Positions 1 through 4,707 of a stretch of 5,115 nucleotides of DNA are shown in pieces. A program made the position numbers and the translations under genes. Source of the stretch: Rickettsiaceae bacterium 4572_127 (lineage in GTDB: Bacteria > Pseudomonadota > Alphaproteobacteria > Rs-D84 > NBLK01); contig NBLK01000045.1 of NCBI GenBank assembly GCA_002084505.1, forward strand, positions 1 to 5,115. The letters are read 5' to 3'. Position 1 is the stretch's first letter. Each line of letters starts with the position of its first letter. The notes below the pieces were generated by a model. That model had not been told where the DNA came from. It saw only the letters and a program-made list of their open reading frames with translations, and ran no database searches.

Positions 1-1353
1 TATAGTAGGAACATTTCCATCTTTATAAAGCGGATCCTTTCCAAAATAAAAAACATCTTTTCCTGCAAAAACTAAATTTTTATTAGGGTTTTCTCCATGC
101 GAAACATCCCATAAAGTTTTTTGAATACAAAACGAACGAGGATCGGCCTTAACATTCACGCCCTCATATTGACTCCAACCTGAGAACTGACAAACAGATA
201 AACAGCCTATACAGTCTTTTAATCCTGTTCTAATTTTTTTAGCCTCTTCATCCCCGACAAAAATCATAGTTGAATCAGGAGTTTTCATAGCTGTTTCAAA
301 ACCATCTTTTATAAAATTATTTATTTTCGCAATGCTTTCTTTTGAAACAAAAACAGATTGATTATTTAGAGTTATTTCTTCTAATAGCTCATCTGTTTTT
401 TCCATAGCAAATTTAATTTGTCTTGCTGAACGATTCTCTAACATTTTTAGAAAATCATTGCGAATCGCCGAAGAATAAAATCCAGTTGGAGAAAATCTTT
501 GCAAAGAAACATCTCCCTCTTTTGCATTTAGTAAAACTTTTTTATGTTCGTCAGAAATCGGACTTTCTTTTGTAACTAGCGGACGAGTTCCAAACTGAAA
601 AGCTACTGCTCCAATCTCAGGATTATTTATTGCAAATGCCCACTCAGACAAACACCAAACACCGCCTGCTATAATAATTGGAGTCTCATTCAATCCAACC
701 TGATTCATAAACTCTCGCAATTCAACTAATCTTTCATAAGCTCGCTGTGGCTTTTTAGGATCCTCAGCGTTTGTTAGGCCATTGTGACCACCTGCTACCC
801 ATGGATCCTCATAAACAACAGCACCTAGCCATTCTTTATTTTTTTCATAAGCTCGTTTCCATAAAATTTTAAAAGCTCGCACAGAAGATACTATTGGATT
901 ATAAAAAGTTTTGTATTTAGAAGCAATTTCAGAAAGTTTATACGGCATTCCTGCCCCACAGGTGACGCCATGGATTATTCCGTTCGCCTTAGACAAAACA
1001 CCTTCAAGGATTTCCGGACATGCTCCCATCTCCCAAAGAACATTCATTAGAATTCTGCCATTTCCATTTGATTCTTCGTGAGCAATTTTAGCCTGTGTTA
1101 AAGCTCCTTTTATAGAATACTCAATCATTTCTTTTTGTTTTTCTTGGCGAGTTCTACCTTTGAAGATTCTTTTTATTGAATTTCCGCCTTCGTCAACTGA
1201 GTCAGGATTAACACCTGAAAAAGTTCCAATTGCTCCTGCATTAGCGAATCGTCCTGCTGTTAATCCAGTGGAGACATTTATCCCTTTTCCGCCTTCAACA
1301 ATAGCCTCAACTTCTTTTCCAGCATACAAAATCTTAGGTAAATTAAATTCCAC
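1..1353 (-). CDS. Nitronate monooxygenase / 2-nitropropane dioxygenase-family flavoprotein, C-terminus cut by window edge
   Basis: Reading the minus strand from a GTG at 1353-1351 gives 451 codons with no stop to the left edge. The protein matches the FMN-dependent TIM-barrel nitronate monooxygenase family, which oxidises alkyl nitronates; many members have unknown substrates. Visible motifs are HGVTCGAGMP (about 126-135), AGGHNG (187-192) carrying the probable catalytic base His190, AGGVW (229-233), which fits the FMN phosphate-binding loop, and QFGTRPLVTKES (from 253), the usual barrel-closing motif. The GTG is chosen because AAGGA lies 5 nt upstream, a good promoter precedes it, and the frame has no other plausible start before an upstream stop at 1402-1404. 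Oddity: after the barrel there is CIGCLSVC (C381, C384, C388) plus C409, which resembles an iron-sulfur ligand set. The length exceeds the common ~350-aa enzymes and suits the longer (~470-aa) subgroup. Family assignment is firm; substrate is unknown. Confidence 0.88.
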   Translation of the reverse strand, partial: MEFNLPKILYAGKEVEAIVEGGKGINVSTGLTAGRFANAGAIGTFSGVNPDSVDEGGNSIKRIFKGRTRQEKQKEMIEYSIKGALTQAKIAHEESNGNGRILMNVLWEMGACPEILEGVLSKANGIIHGVTCGAGMPYKLSEIASKYKTFYNPIVSSVRAFKILWKRAYEKNKEWLGAVVYEDPWVAGGHNGLTNAEDPKKPQRAYERLVELREFMNQVGLNETPIIIAGGVWCLSEWAFAINNPEIGAVAFQFGTRPLVTKESPISDEHKKVLLNAKEGDVSLQRFSPTGFYSSAIRNDFLKMLENRSARQIKFAMEKTDELLEEITLNNQSVFVSKESIAKINNFIKDGFETAMKTPDSTMIFVGDEEAKKIRTGLKDCIGCLSVCQFSGWSQYEGVNVKADPRSFCIQKTLWDVSHGENPNKNLVFAGKDVFYFGKDPLYKDGNVPTI

Positions 1354-1380
1354 GATATTCCTTTTTTTGATTCTCTCCGT

Positions 1381-1409
1381 AATATACTTTCTTATTTCGT
1401 ATTAGTCAA
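1381..1409 (-). promoter_or_regulatory. Sigma70-type promoter for the nitronate monooxygenase-like gene
   Basis: On the minus strand TTGACT (1409-1404) is separated by exactly 17 nt from TATATT (1386-1381). Each hexamer matches the consensus at 5 of 6 positions. Transcription would start near 1374, giving a leader of about 20 nt before the GTG at 1353, with the AAGGA ribosome-binding site inside it. The promoter sits in the 90-nt gap after rsmD, so the flavoenzyme can be expressed independently of rsmD. Confidence 0.7.
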
Positions 1410-1424
1410 ACAAAAGAAAATCTT

Positions 1425-1440
1425 GCAAAGAATTCATTGC
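1425..1440. other. 16-bp near-palindrome upstream of the promoter, possible operator
   Basis: GCAAAGAATTCATTGC is symmetric at 14 of 16 positions around a central GAATTC. It lies between the rsmD stop codon (1444-1446) and the -35 box at 1404-1409, about 16 nt upstream of that box, a normal place for a regulator site. As RNA it would form only a weak stem (GCAA/TTGC) followed by AAGATTTTC, so it could also be a poor rsmD terminator. Both roles are inferences. Confidence 0.3.
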
Positions 1441-1443
1441 TGA

Positions 1444-1968
1444 TTATTTTTTATAAAAATAAAAATTGGCTCTTCCGTATTTTTTTGAAATTAGAGGATT
1501 CGAGAGTGGGGGAATTTCTTTTTCCGATTCACAAATTACAAGACAATTTTTCACATTTTCTATTTTTTTCAAAAAATCTACTAATAAATGAGATTTATTA
1601 TAGGGTGGATCTATAAAAAAGATAGCATTTTCTACTTCATCAAAATCTTCTTCAAAAACACTTTTATTTTTTATCTCCACATTTAGTTTTTCACTAAAAC
1701 TTTGAGAGTTTTTTTCTAATAATTTTGCAGTAGCTTTGTCTTTTTCAAACAAAATTGCTCGCTCTACAACTCTACGAGAAATTGCTTCAAAGCTCATAAT
1801 CCCCGATCCAGCAAAAGGCTCAATCATAGTTTCAAAGCTAGAATCAAAATTAGAATCTATTATAGAAAACAAAGCCTCTCTCGCTCTATTTGAAGTAGGA
1901 CGAACTATCGATTCGGCTGGTAAAACAATCTTTTTTCCACGAAATTTTCCGCTAATTATTTTAAACAT
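1444..1968 (-). CDS. rsmD: 16S rRNA (guanine966-N2)-methyltransferase RsmD
   Basis: This 174-aa protein is a complete RsmD. The enzyme transfers a methyl group from S-adenosylmethionine to N2 of G966 in helix 31 of 16S rRNA, acting on partly assembled 30S subunits in the cytoplasm. Family signatures appear in order: SGKFRGKK (6-13) and RPTSNRAREALF (23-34) at the N-terminus, the SAM-binding motif I EPFAGSG (50-56), the acidic ribose-binding segment FEKD (74-77), the catalytic DPPY (120-123), and the C-terminal KKYGRANFYFYKK typical of the family. The ATG at 1968-1966 is supported by AAAGAGG 8 nt upstream. Length is slightly short of the ~185-200 aa usual for the family, but no motif is missing. 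Directly upstream on its strand lies a short (AAC)n tract. No clear promoter was found; it may be read from the mscS operon or from within the repeat-rich gap. Confidence 0.95.
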   Translation of the reverse strand: MFKIISGKFRGKKIVLPAESIVRPTSNRAREALFSIIDSNFDSSFETMIEPFAGSGIMSFEAISRRVVERAILFEKDKATAKLLEKNSQSFSEKLNVEIKNKSVFEEDFDEVENAIFFIDPPYNKSHLLVDFLKKIENVKNCLVICESEKEIPPLSNPLISKKYGRANFYFYKK

Positions 1969-1992
1969 TTATTAAACCTCTTTCACTATTTA

Positions 1993-2009
1993 TTGTTGTT
2001 GTTGTTGTT
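1993..2009 (-). repeat. (AAC)n trinucleotide repeat in the rsmD leader
   Basis: The plus strand shows five TTG units plus TT without interruption, so the minus-strand leader reads as AAC/CAA repeats about 25-41 nt upstream of the rsmD ATG and just before its ribosome-binding site. CAA-type leaders are known to stay unstructured. The tract would keep the ribosome-binding site clear of the stable hairpins further upstream. Unit-number changes would not alter any reading frame. Confidence 0.75.
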
Positions 2010-2018
2010 ACCATGCCC

Positions 2019-2040
2019 CAAAATATCCTTAGATATTTTG
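2019..2040. repeat. Perfect 9-bp hairpin with a 4-nt loop
   Basis: Bases 2019-2027 (CAAAATATC) pair perfectly with 2032-2040 (GATATTTTG) around the loop CTTA. On the minus strand it lies between the GC-rich repeat element and the AAC tract in front of rsmD. No T-run follows on either strand, so it is not a standard intrinsic terminator. It could cap or protect the rsmD transcript. Confidence 0.55.
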
Positions 2041-2067
2041 AGCCGTCCGCAGGGGATAAGCAAGAAA

Positions 2068-2185
2068 GATTCGATTCAGTGAGATTCTTTTTATACCCCT
2101 CACCCGAGCTTCGCTCGACCTCTCCCGCAAGGGGAGAGGCGGAGTCCGAATCATTGGAAAAGATTGAATCCCACCGAATCGAATC
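2068..2185. repeat. 118-bp palindromic repeat element with 20-bp inverted termini
   Basis: The left end 2068-2087 (GATTCGATTCAGTGAGATTC) is the reverse complement of 2166-2185 at 18 of 20 positions; both mismatches are A opposite C. The interior contains two stable GC-rich hairpins. The base composition contrasts with the AT-rich genome. There is no coding sequence inside beyond an accidental frame, and no obvious flanking target duplication. This architecture fits a non-autonomous palindromic intergenic repeat (MITE-like or a bacterial interspersed mosaic element). Mobility is inferred, not shown. Confidence 0.65.
2105..2139. repeat. Tandem GC-rich hairpins at the core of the repeat element
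   Basis: The first hairpin is CGAGC-TTC-GCTCG (2105-2117), a perfect 5-bp stem. The second is CCTCTCCC (2119-2126) pairing with GGGAGAGG (2132-2139) around GCAAG, a perfect 8-bp stem. Similar strings of the type CCTCTCCCGCAAGGGGAGAGG recur between genes in many proteobacterial genomes, from general recollection. No T-run follows on either strand, so these are structured repeats and not textbook terminators, though they could slow polymerase or protect the mscS mRNA 3' end. Confidence 0.7.
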
Positions 2186-2193
2186 AACAAAAC

Positions 2194-2212
2194 TGTCATT
2201 CCTGCGAAGGCA
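2194..2212 (+). repeat. Truncated dispersed palindromic repeat (TGTCATTCCTGCGAAGGCA)
   Basis: The 19 bases resemble the left part of a dispersed palindrome of the form GTCATTCCTGCGAAGGCAGGAATC, seen between genes in a range of proteobacteria (recollection, not a search). Here the sequence departs after GGCA into TTCTTCTC, so the right half is missing. It adjoins the 118-bp inverted-repeat element, suggesting this gap is a landing site for several repeat families. Confidence 0.45.
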
Positions 2213-2281
2213 TTCTTCTCACCGCATCGATATTATATAGTAAATCTAAATAGATACTTTATATTTATATTTTTTTCTAAT

Positions 2282-3319
2282 TTACTTAATCATCTTTTGT
2301 GTTGGATACGCAAAATCAATTTTTTCTTTTGTAAATTGTTTTAAGATTTCCATGTGAATTTCATTAACTGTTTTGAAATAATCTGAGCTGTTTTTTATGT
2401 AAAAAGCAAAATAGATATTAAGTGAAAAATCTCCAAAATGATTTAGACTAATGATAACATCGTCCTTTGTATTATCATTTTCTTCCGTAATTTTAGGTAG
2501 GATTTTTTGCAATTTTTCTATTTTTTTCAATGGGGTTTCATAAGTAATTCCAAGATTTATAATAACTTTTTTTGATGGAGCTTGTGAAACATTTTCAACC
2601 ATAGATTCCGTAAATTGCGAATTTGGAATCGTTACAATTGTTCCATCAAAAGTTTTCAGCTTCGTACTTCTGATCCCAATTTCTTTTATATTTCCGTCAA
2701 ATTTTCCAATTCGGATTCTATCTTTTATTTTGAAAGTTTTATCCATAAAAATCGTCATTCCACCGAAGATATTAGAAATATAATCCTTAGATGCCATTGC
2801 AAAAGCAAGTCCTCCAAGCCCTAATCCCGCAAGAAGACTAGTAACATTATAGCCAGCATTATTCATTATTAAAATAATAGCAATTATCCAAATCGAAAAA
2901 CTTAGAGATTTTCTAAGTATCGGCAAGAACTCAACTTGATTTTTAGATTTTTCAGTCAATGGAACAAGGTATTCTTCTATTAAAGCATCAAAAAAACGAG
3001 AAATTGCATGTGATATTGTAATCGTTATCAAAATAAAAAGAAGCTGATTAGAAATAAAATCTATTTGTTGTGGTAAAATTAATTGTTTTAGCCCTAGTTT
3101 CAAACCAAAGAAAATAACTATGTAAGAAAAATGACTTTCAAGTTTTTCGAAAATAATATCGTCTAAACGAGTTTCAGTTTTTTTTACTAACTTTAAGACA
3201 AAATTATTAATCAGCCAATTAAATGATTTTCCTATAAAAAAACCAAAGAAAATAATTACAAAAGCTATGATGTAGCTCAACAACGAATTTCCAAAATACA
3301 TTTCTGATAAAAGAATCAT
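2282..3319 (-). CDS. MscS-family small-conductance mechanosensitive ion channel
   Basis: This 345-aa inner-membrane protein is a complete MscS-family channel, which opens under membrane tension and releases ions and small solutes to protect against hypo-osmotic shock. About five hydrophobic segments are visible: 12-30, 64-82, 88-106, 137-155 and the pore helix TM3 at 160-187. TM3 is glycine/alanine-rich (AGLGLGGLAFAMASKDYISN), as in the heptameric MscS pore. The beta domain follows with GNIKEIGIRSTKLKTFDGTIVTIPN (209-233), and the C-terminal alpha/beta domain ends in IDFAYPTQ, matching the family's PFPYPQ-type tail. The segment TRLDDIIFEKL (50-60) is typical of the larger, five-TM members; E. 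coli MscS has 286 aa and three TMs. Its ATG overlaps the upstream gene's TGA (ATGA, 3316-3319) and lacks a good Shine-Dalgarno, so translation is probably coupled. Paralogue subtype cannot be settled. Confidence 0.93.
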   Translation of the reverse strand: MILLSEMYFGNSLLSYIIAFVIIFFGFFIGKSFNWLINNFVLKLVKKTETRLDDIIFEKLESHFSYIVIFFGLKLGLKQLILPQQIDFISNQLLFILITITISHAISRFFDALIEEYLVPLTEKSKNQVEFLPILRKSLSFSIWIIAIILIMNNAGYNVTSLLAGLGLGGLAFAMASKDYISNIFGGMTIFMDKTFKIKDRIRIGKFDGNIKEIGIRSTKLKTFDGTIVTIPNSQFTESMVENVSQAPSKKVIINLGITYETPLKKIEKLQKILPKITEENDNTKDDVIISLNHFGDFSLNIYFAFYIKNSSDYFKTVNEIHMEILKQFTKEKIDFAYPTQKMIK

Positions 3320-3870
3320 TTTCTATTTTCTACTTTTTTCATAACTCTTGGAAATGTTTTATAAGAAAAAACTCCATTTATAACCGTGGGCATTTCAACT
3401 AAAACCTCAGAACCTATTAAAACCGAAACAGGCAGACCTTTTAATCCACTAGAAAAAAGCGAAGGCATTAGGCACCCAAAGGCTTCCATAATCGCATCAG
3501 TATCTTTTATTTGAAACTTTTTTTCATTTTTAATTCGCTCAAAATAAGAAAGCGGAGCAACTCCAAACTGAGTCTCTGCCACAACACATCCTAGCGATGA
3601 CATAGCCTTATTTCCTTCTTCATCAGTCAAAATTGCGACAGGAACCTTTATAGTTTTCTCTGTTTTTTCAAAAATATCAGGAGTAGAAATGCCCTTCAAG
3701 GTATTTAATACTCTTGGATTTGTAAAAAACATCACAGCCCCTGCAATAACTACAAAAACTATAACTAAAATCACAAGCCATTTTAATTTTTTTTTAGGCT
3801 TATTTAGATCGGAATTTCTTTTGTCTGAAATCCTCGGAGGGGTATATACGGCTCTATTTTCATCTGTCAT
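3316..3870 (-). CDS. Single-pass inner-membrane protein of unknown function, mscS operon
   Basis: I do not recognise this 184-aa protein. Residues 1-30 are polar and basic, ending in KPKKKLK. A strong membrane helix follows at about 31-49 (WLVILVIVFVVIAGAVMFF), and 50-184 would lie in the periplasm by the positive-inside rule. The outer domain has two cysteines (C95 and C133), both in hydrophobic settings (SSLGCVVAE, EAFGCLMPS), that could form a disulfide; no CxxC or known enzyme motif is seen. The ATG at 3870-3868 has AGGA 6 nt upstream, and the TAG of the lipoprotein gene overlaps that site (8-nt gap). Downstream it overlaps the MscS-family gene by 4 nt. Tight coupling suggests a shared envelope role with the channel, perhaps as accessory subunit or sensor; that is an inference. 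It is very probably a real gene because of its context and ribosome-binding site. Confidence 0.8.
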   Translation of the reverse strand: MTDENRAVYTPPRISDKRNSDLNKPKKKLKWLVILVIVFVVIAGAVMFFTNPRVLNTLKGISTPDIFEKTEKTIKVPVAILTDEEGNKAMSSLGCVVAETQFGVAPLSYFERIKNEKKFQIKDTDAIMEAFGCLMPSLFSSGLKGLPVSVLIGSEVLVEMPTVINGVFSYKTFPRVMKKVENRK

Positions 3871-3878
3871 TTTTTATC

Positions 3879-4274
3879 CTATTTTTCTGTTTTGGGGGAC
3901 ATAGTTATTTTAATTAAAGTTCCTTCAATTTTATGAAAATCAAAATTTATTTGTGCTACTCTTCCTTTTCTAGAAAAAACCAATGAATGATTAGATGATT
4001 CTCCTTTTAAGAAAGTTAATTCTTTCCATCCAAATCTTTTCATTTCTTTAGAATAATAATCAAATAAGATTGGAACAGTATTAGACATTGAAAACTCTAA
4101 AACTCCCCACCAATTTTCACTGTCTCCAATAATAGCCGTTTTTCTTTTGTTCATCATAGATTCCTCAGGAATCGGAATATCAGAAAACATTTCAAAGTTT
4201 TTCTTTTCTTCATCCCAAATTTGAATACATCCTGCTAATAAAACAAATGTTAATACAACTAATAATTTTCTCAT
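3879..4274 (-). CDS. Small predicted lipoprotein, first gene of the mscS operon
   Basis: This 131-aa protein begins MRKLLVVLTFVLLAGC, a signal peptide with a clear lipobox LAGC (13-16). It should be exported, cleaved before Cys16 and lipidated; the +2 residue is Ile, so outer-membrane sorting by Lol is plausible if the host is a diderm. The mature part has a short linker, then SDIPIPEES (31-39) and, at 71-84, FDYYSKEMKRFGWK, a FYxxxMxxxGW-type pattern. A beta-rich end follows (LVFSRKGRVAQINFDF). Small envelope proteins with a PIP start and this FYxxxMxxxGW pattern are common in proteobacteria, but I know of no assigned function. The ATG at 4274-4272 has GGGAG 7 nt upstream. It lies 8 nt before the next gene and has a probable promoter upstream, so it leads the operon. 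Confidence 0.87.
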   Translation of the reverse strand: MRKLLVVLTFVLLAGCIQIWDEEKKNFEMFSDIPIPEESMMNKRKTAIIGDSENWWGVLEFSMSNTVPILFDYYSKEMKRFGWKELTFLKGESSNHSLVFSRKGRVAQINFDFHKIEGTLIKITMSPKTEK

Positions 4275-4300
4275 AATAATTCTCCCACATAATTTTTATT

Positions 4301-4306
4301 ATTATA
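4301..4306 (-). promoter_or_regulatory. Probable -10 box of the lipoprotein/MscS operon promoter
   Basis: TATAAT is perfect on the minus strand at 4306-4301, about 27 nt before the ATG at 4274, which suits a short leader carrying the GGGAG ribosome-binding site. At the expected distance the -35 region (about 4323-4329) reads CCTGTTC, a poor match to TTGACA, and it is covered by a small inverted repeat (4318-4350). A weak -35 beside a symmetric site suggests activator dependence, or that the hexamer is fortuitous in AT-rich DNA. Confidence 0.4.
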
Positions 4307-4317
4307 TAGTCATTCTA

Positions 4318-4350
4318 AATAAGAACAGGACGGAATCTGTTTTTCTTATT
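4318..4350. repeat. Bulged hairpin overlapping the expected -35 region
   Basis: AATAAGAACAG (4318-4328) is complementary to CTGTTTTTCTTATT (4337-4350), forming an 8-bp and a 3-bp stem with a 3-nt bulge and an 8-nt loop. It lies just upstream of the candidate -10 box of the lipoprotein operon, so it could be a regulator-binding site. Read as minus-strand RNA it is followed by TAGAATG, a poor terminator tail. Confidence 0.35.
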
Positions 4351-4490
4351 TAAAATACAATACATTAGTTTCGAACAACTTTTAAGTTCTTTTTGGTGAT
4401 TTGCATAACCTATTTTAATTATCTTGCTTTAAATACAATCGCTTTTTTACTTCAATTTTATTTTTTCAATATGTTCTTTTTAATTCTTTT

Positions 4491-4557
4491 CATTTTATTT
4501 TTTCATTTTTTTCACTCCGTGTCTTACACGAAAAAGAAAAAAAGAAAAAAAGAAAAA
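4491..4557. repeat. Long imperfect T-rich/A-rich foldback with a perfect apical hairpin
   Basis: CGTGT-CTT-ACACG (4518-4530) is a perfect 5-bp stem with a 3-nt loop. Outside it, the T-rich left side (4491-4512) faces the A-rich right side (4536-4557) and pairs with several mismatches. The whole is a foldback of about 67 nt, AT-rich apart from its tip. Most of the outer pairing is a by-product of T-rich facing A-rich sequence, so only the apical stem is certain. Confidence 0.4.
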
Positions 4558-4562
4558 GAAAA
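4530..4562 (+). repeat. Homopurine tract with perfect mirror symmetry
   Basis: All 33 bases are purines on the plus strand. From 4530 to 4558 the pattern is G-A5-G-A7-G-A7-G-A5-G, a perfect 29-nt mirror repeat centred on G4544. Homopurine mirror repeats are the classical requirement for intramolecular triplex (H-DNA) under negative supercoiling. On the minus strand the tract is the T-rich tail directly after the 25-bp inverted repeat, so termination is its simpler role. Confidence 0.8.
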
Positions 4563-4666
4563 TGGCTATGTTAAAGAGGATGTTGCTTTTTCTTGTTTTT
4601 AGCTATTTTGAATTAGCTTACTTATAAGGTTATTTATCAGTAAGCAACATCCTCTTTAACATAGCC
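4530..4666 (-). terminator. Probable large intrinsic terminator after the repeat-protein gene
   Basis: Two 25-bp arms, 4564-4588 and 4642-4666, are perfect reverse complements separated by 53 nt. In the minus-strand transcript of the upstream gene (stop at 4710-4708) the stem closes with CATAGCC. It is followed after one A by TTTTCTTTTTC and more T-rich sequence down to 4530, the layout of a Rho-independent terminator. The stem is much longer and the loop much larger than usual, and the 53-nt loop can form its own 7-bp stem (4616-4622 with 4639-4645). A relic of an insertion with inverted ends is the main alternative. Confidence 0.5.
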
Positions 4667-4707
4667 TTTAGAATAACTATATCACATTTTTAGTTAGAAA
4701 AAAAGAC

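Larger units (their letters stand above)
1969..2281. other. Repeat-rich intergenic region between the mscS-family gene and rsmD
   Basis: This 313-base stretch has no credible gene. From low to high coordinates it holds the rsmD ribosome-binding site (1977-1983), a TTG/AAC trinucleotide tract, a 9-bp AT-rich hairpin, a 118-bp element bounded by 20-bp inverted repeats with GC-rich nested hairpins, a fragment of another palindromic repeat, and an AT-rich tail after the mscS stop. It is far richer in G+C than its surroundings: 38 of 60 bases in 2091-2150 are G or C. A perfect minus-strand TATAAT at 2237-2232 has no convincing -35 box. No classical terminator with a T-run follows the mscS gene. 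Confidence 0.7.
4275..4707. other. Gene-free region between the repeat-protein gene and the lipoprotein operon
   Basis: This 433-base stretch carries no credible coding sequence. From right to left, in transcription order, it contains the 3' untranslated end of the repeat protein gene, a 25-bp perfect inverted repeat (4564-4588 with 4642-4666), a homopurine tract with mirror symmetry (4530-4562), a long T-rich plus-strand tract (about 4441-4516), a small hairpin (4318-4350), and the -10 box and ribosome-binding site of the lipoprotein operon. The 4351-4440 part is plain AT-rich DNA in which I see no structure. Confidence 0.7.

Noticed and set aside
1160..1405. Plus-strand open frame opposite the start of the flavoenzyme gene
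   Set aside because: It begins with TTG, has no ribosome-binding site and lies almost wholly antisense to a clearly recognised coding region and its promoter.
1736..1975. Plus-strand open frame antisense to rsmD
   Set aside because: It mirrors the rsmD codons, with no recognisable protein features; rsmD motifs on the other strand are unambiguous.
2019..2139. The hairpins after the mscS gene as a Rho-independent terminator
   Set aside because: None is followed by a T-run on the minus strand, so they were kept as repeats.
2232..2237. Perfect minus-strand TATAAT as an rsmD promoter
   Set aside because: No reasonable -35 box lies 16-18 nt upstream (AAAGTA region), and such hexamers are expected by chance in this AT-rich stretch.
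2013..2240. Plus-strand 75-aa open frame across the repeat region
   Set aside because: It is a translation of the palindromic repeats (Ser/Arg/Pro-rich accidental peptide) without a ribosome-binding site.
2615..2824. Plus-strand open frame antisense to the MscS-family gene
   Set aside because: Shadow of the conserved pore and beta-domain coding sequence.
3689..3904. Plus-strand open frame antisense to the 184-aa membrane protein gene
   Set aside because: Its hydrophobic look comes from the reverse complement of the membrane helix; the minus-strand gene has an operon context and ribosome-binding site.
4491..4562. CRISPR-like or tandem repeat array in the A/T-rich tract
   Set aside because: The periodic G spacing is 6 or 8 nt inside a purine run; there are no conserved repeats with unique spacers.
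4393..4602. Plus-strand 69-aa Phe/Leu-rich then Lys-rich open frame
   Set aside because: It starts with TTG, has no Shine-Dalgarno, is a low-complexity translation of T-rich then A-rich DNA, and runs into the arm of the inverted repeat.
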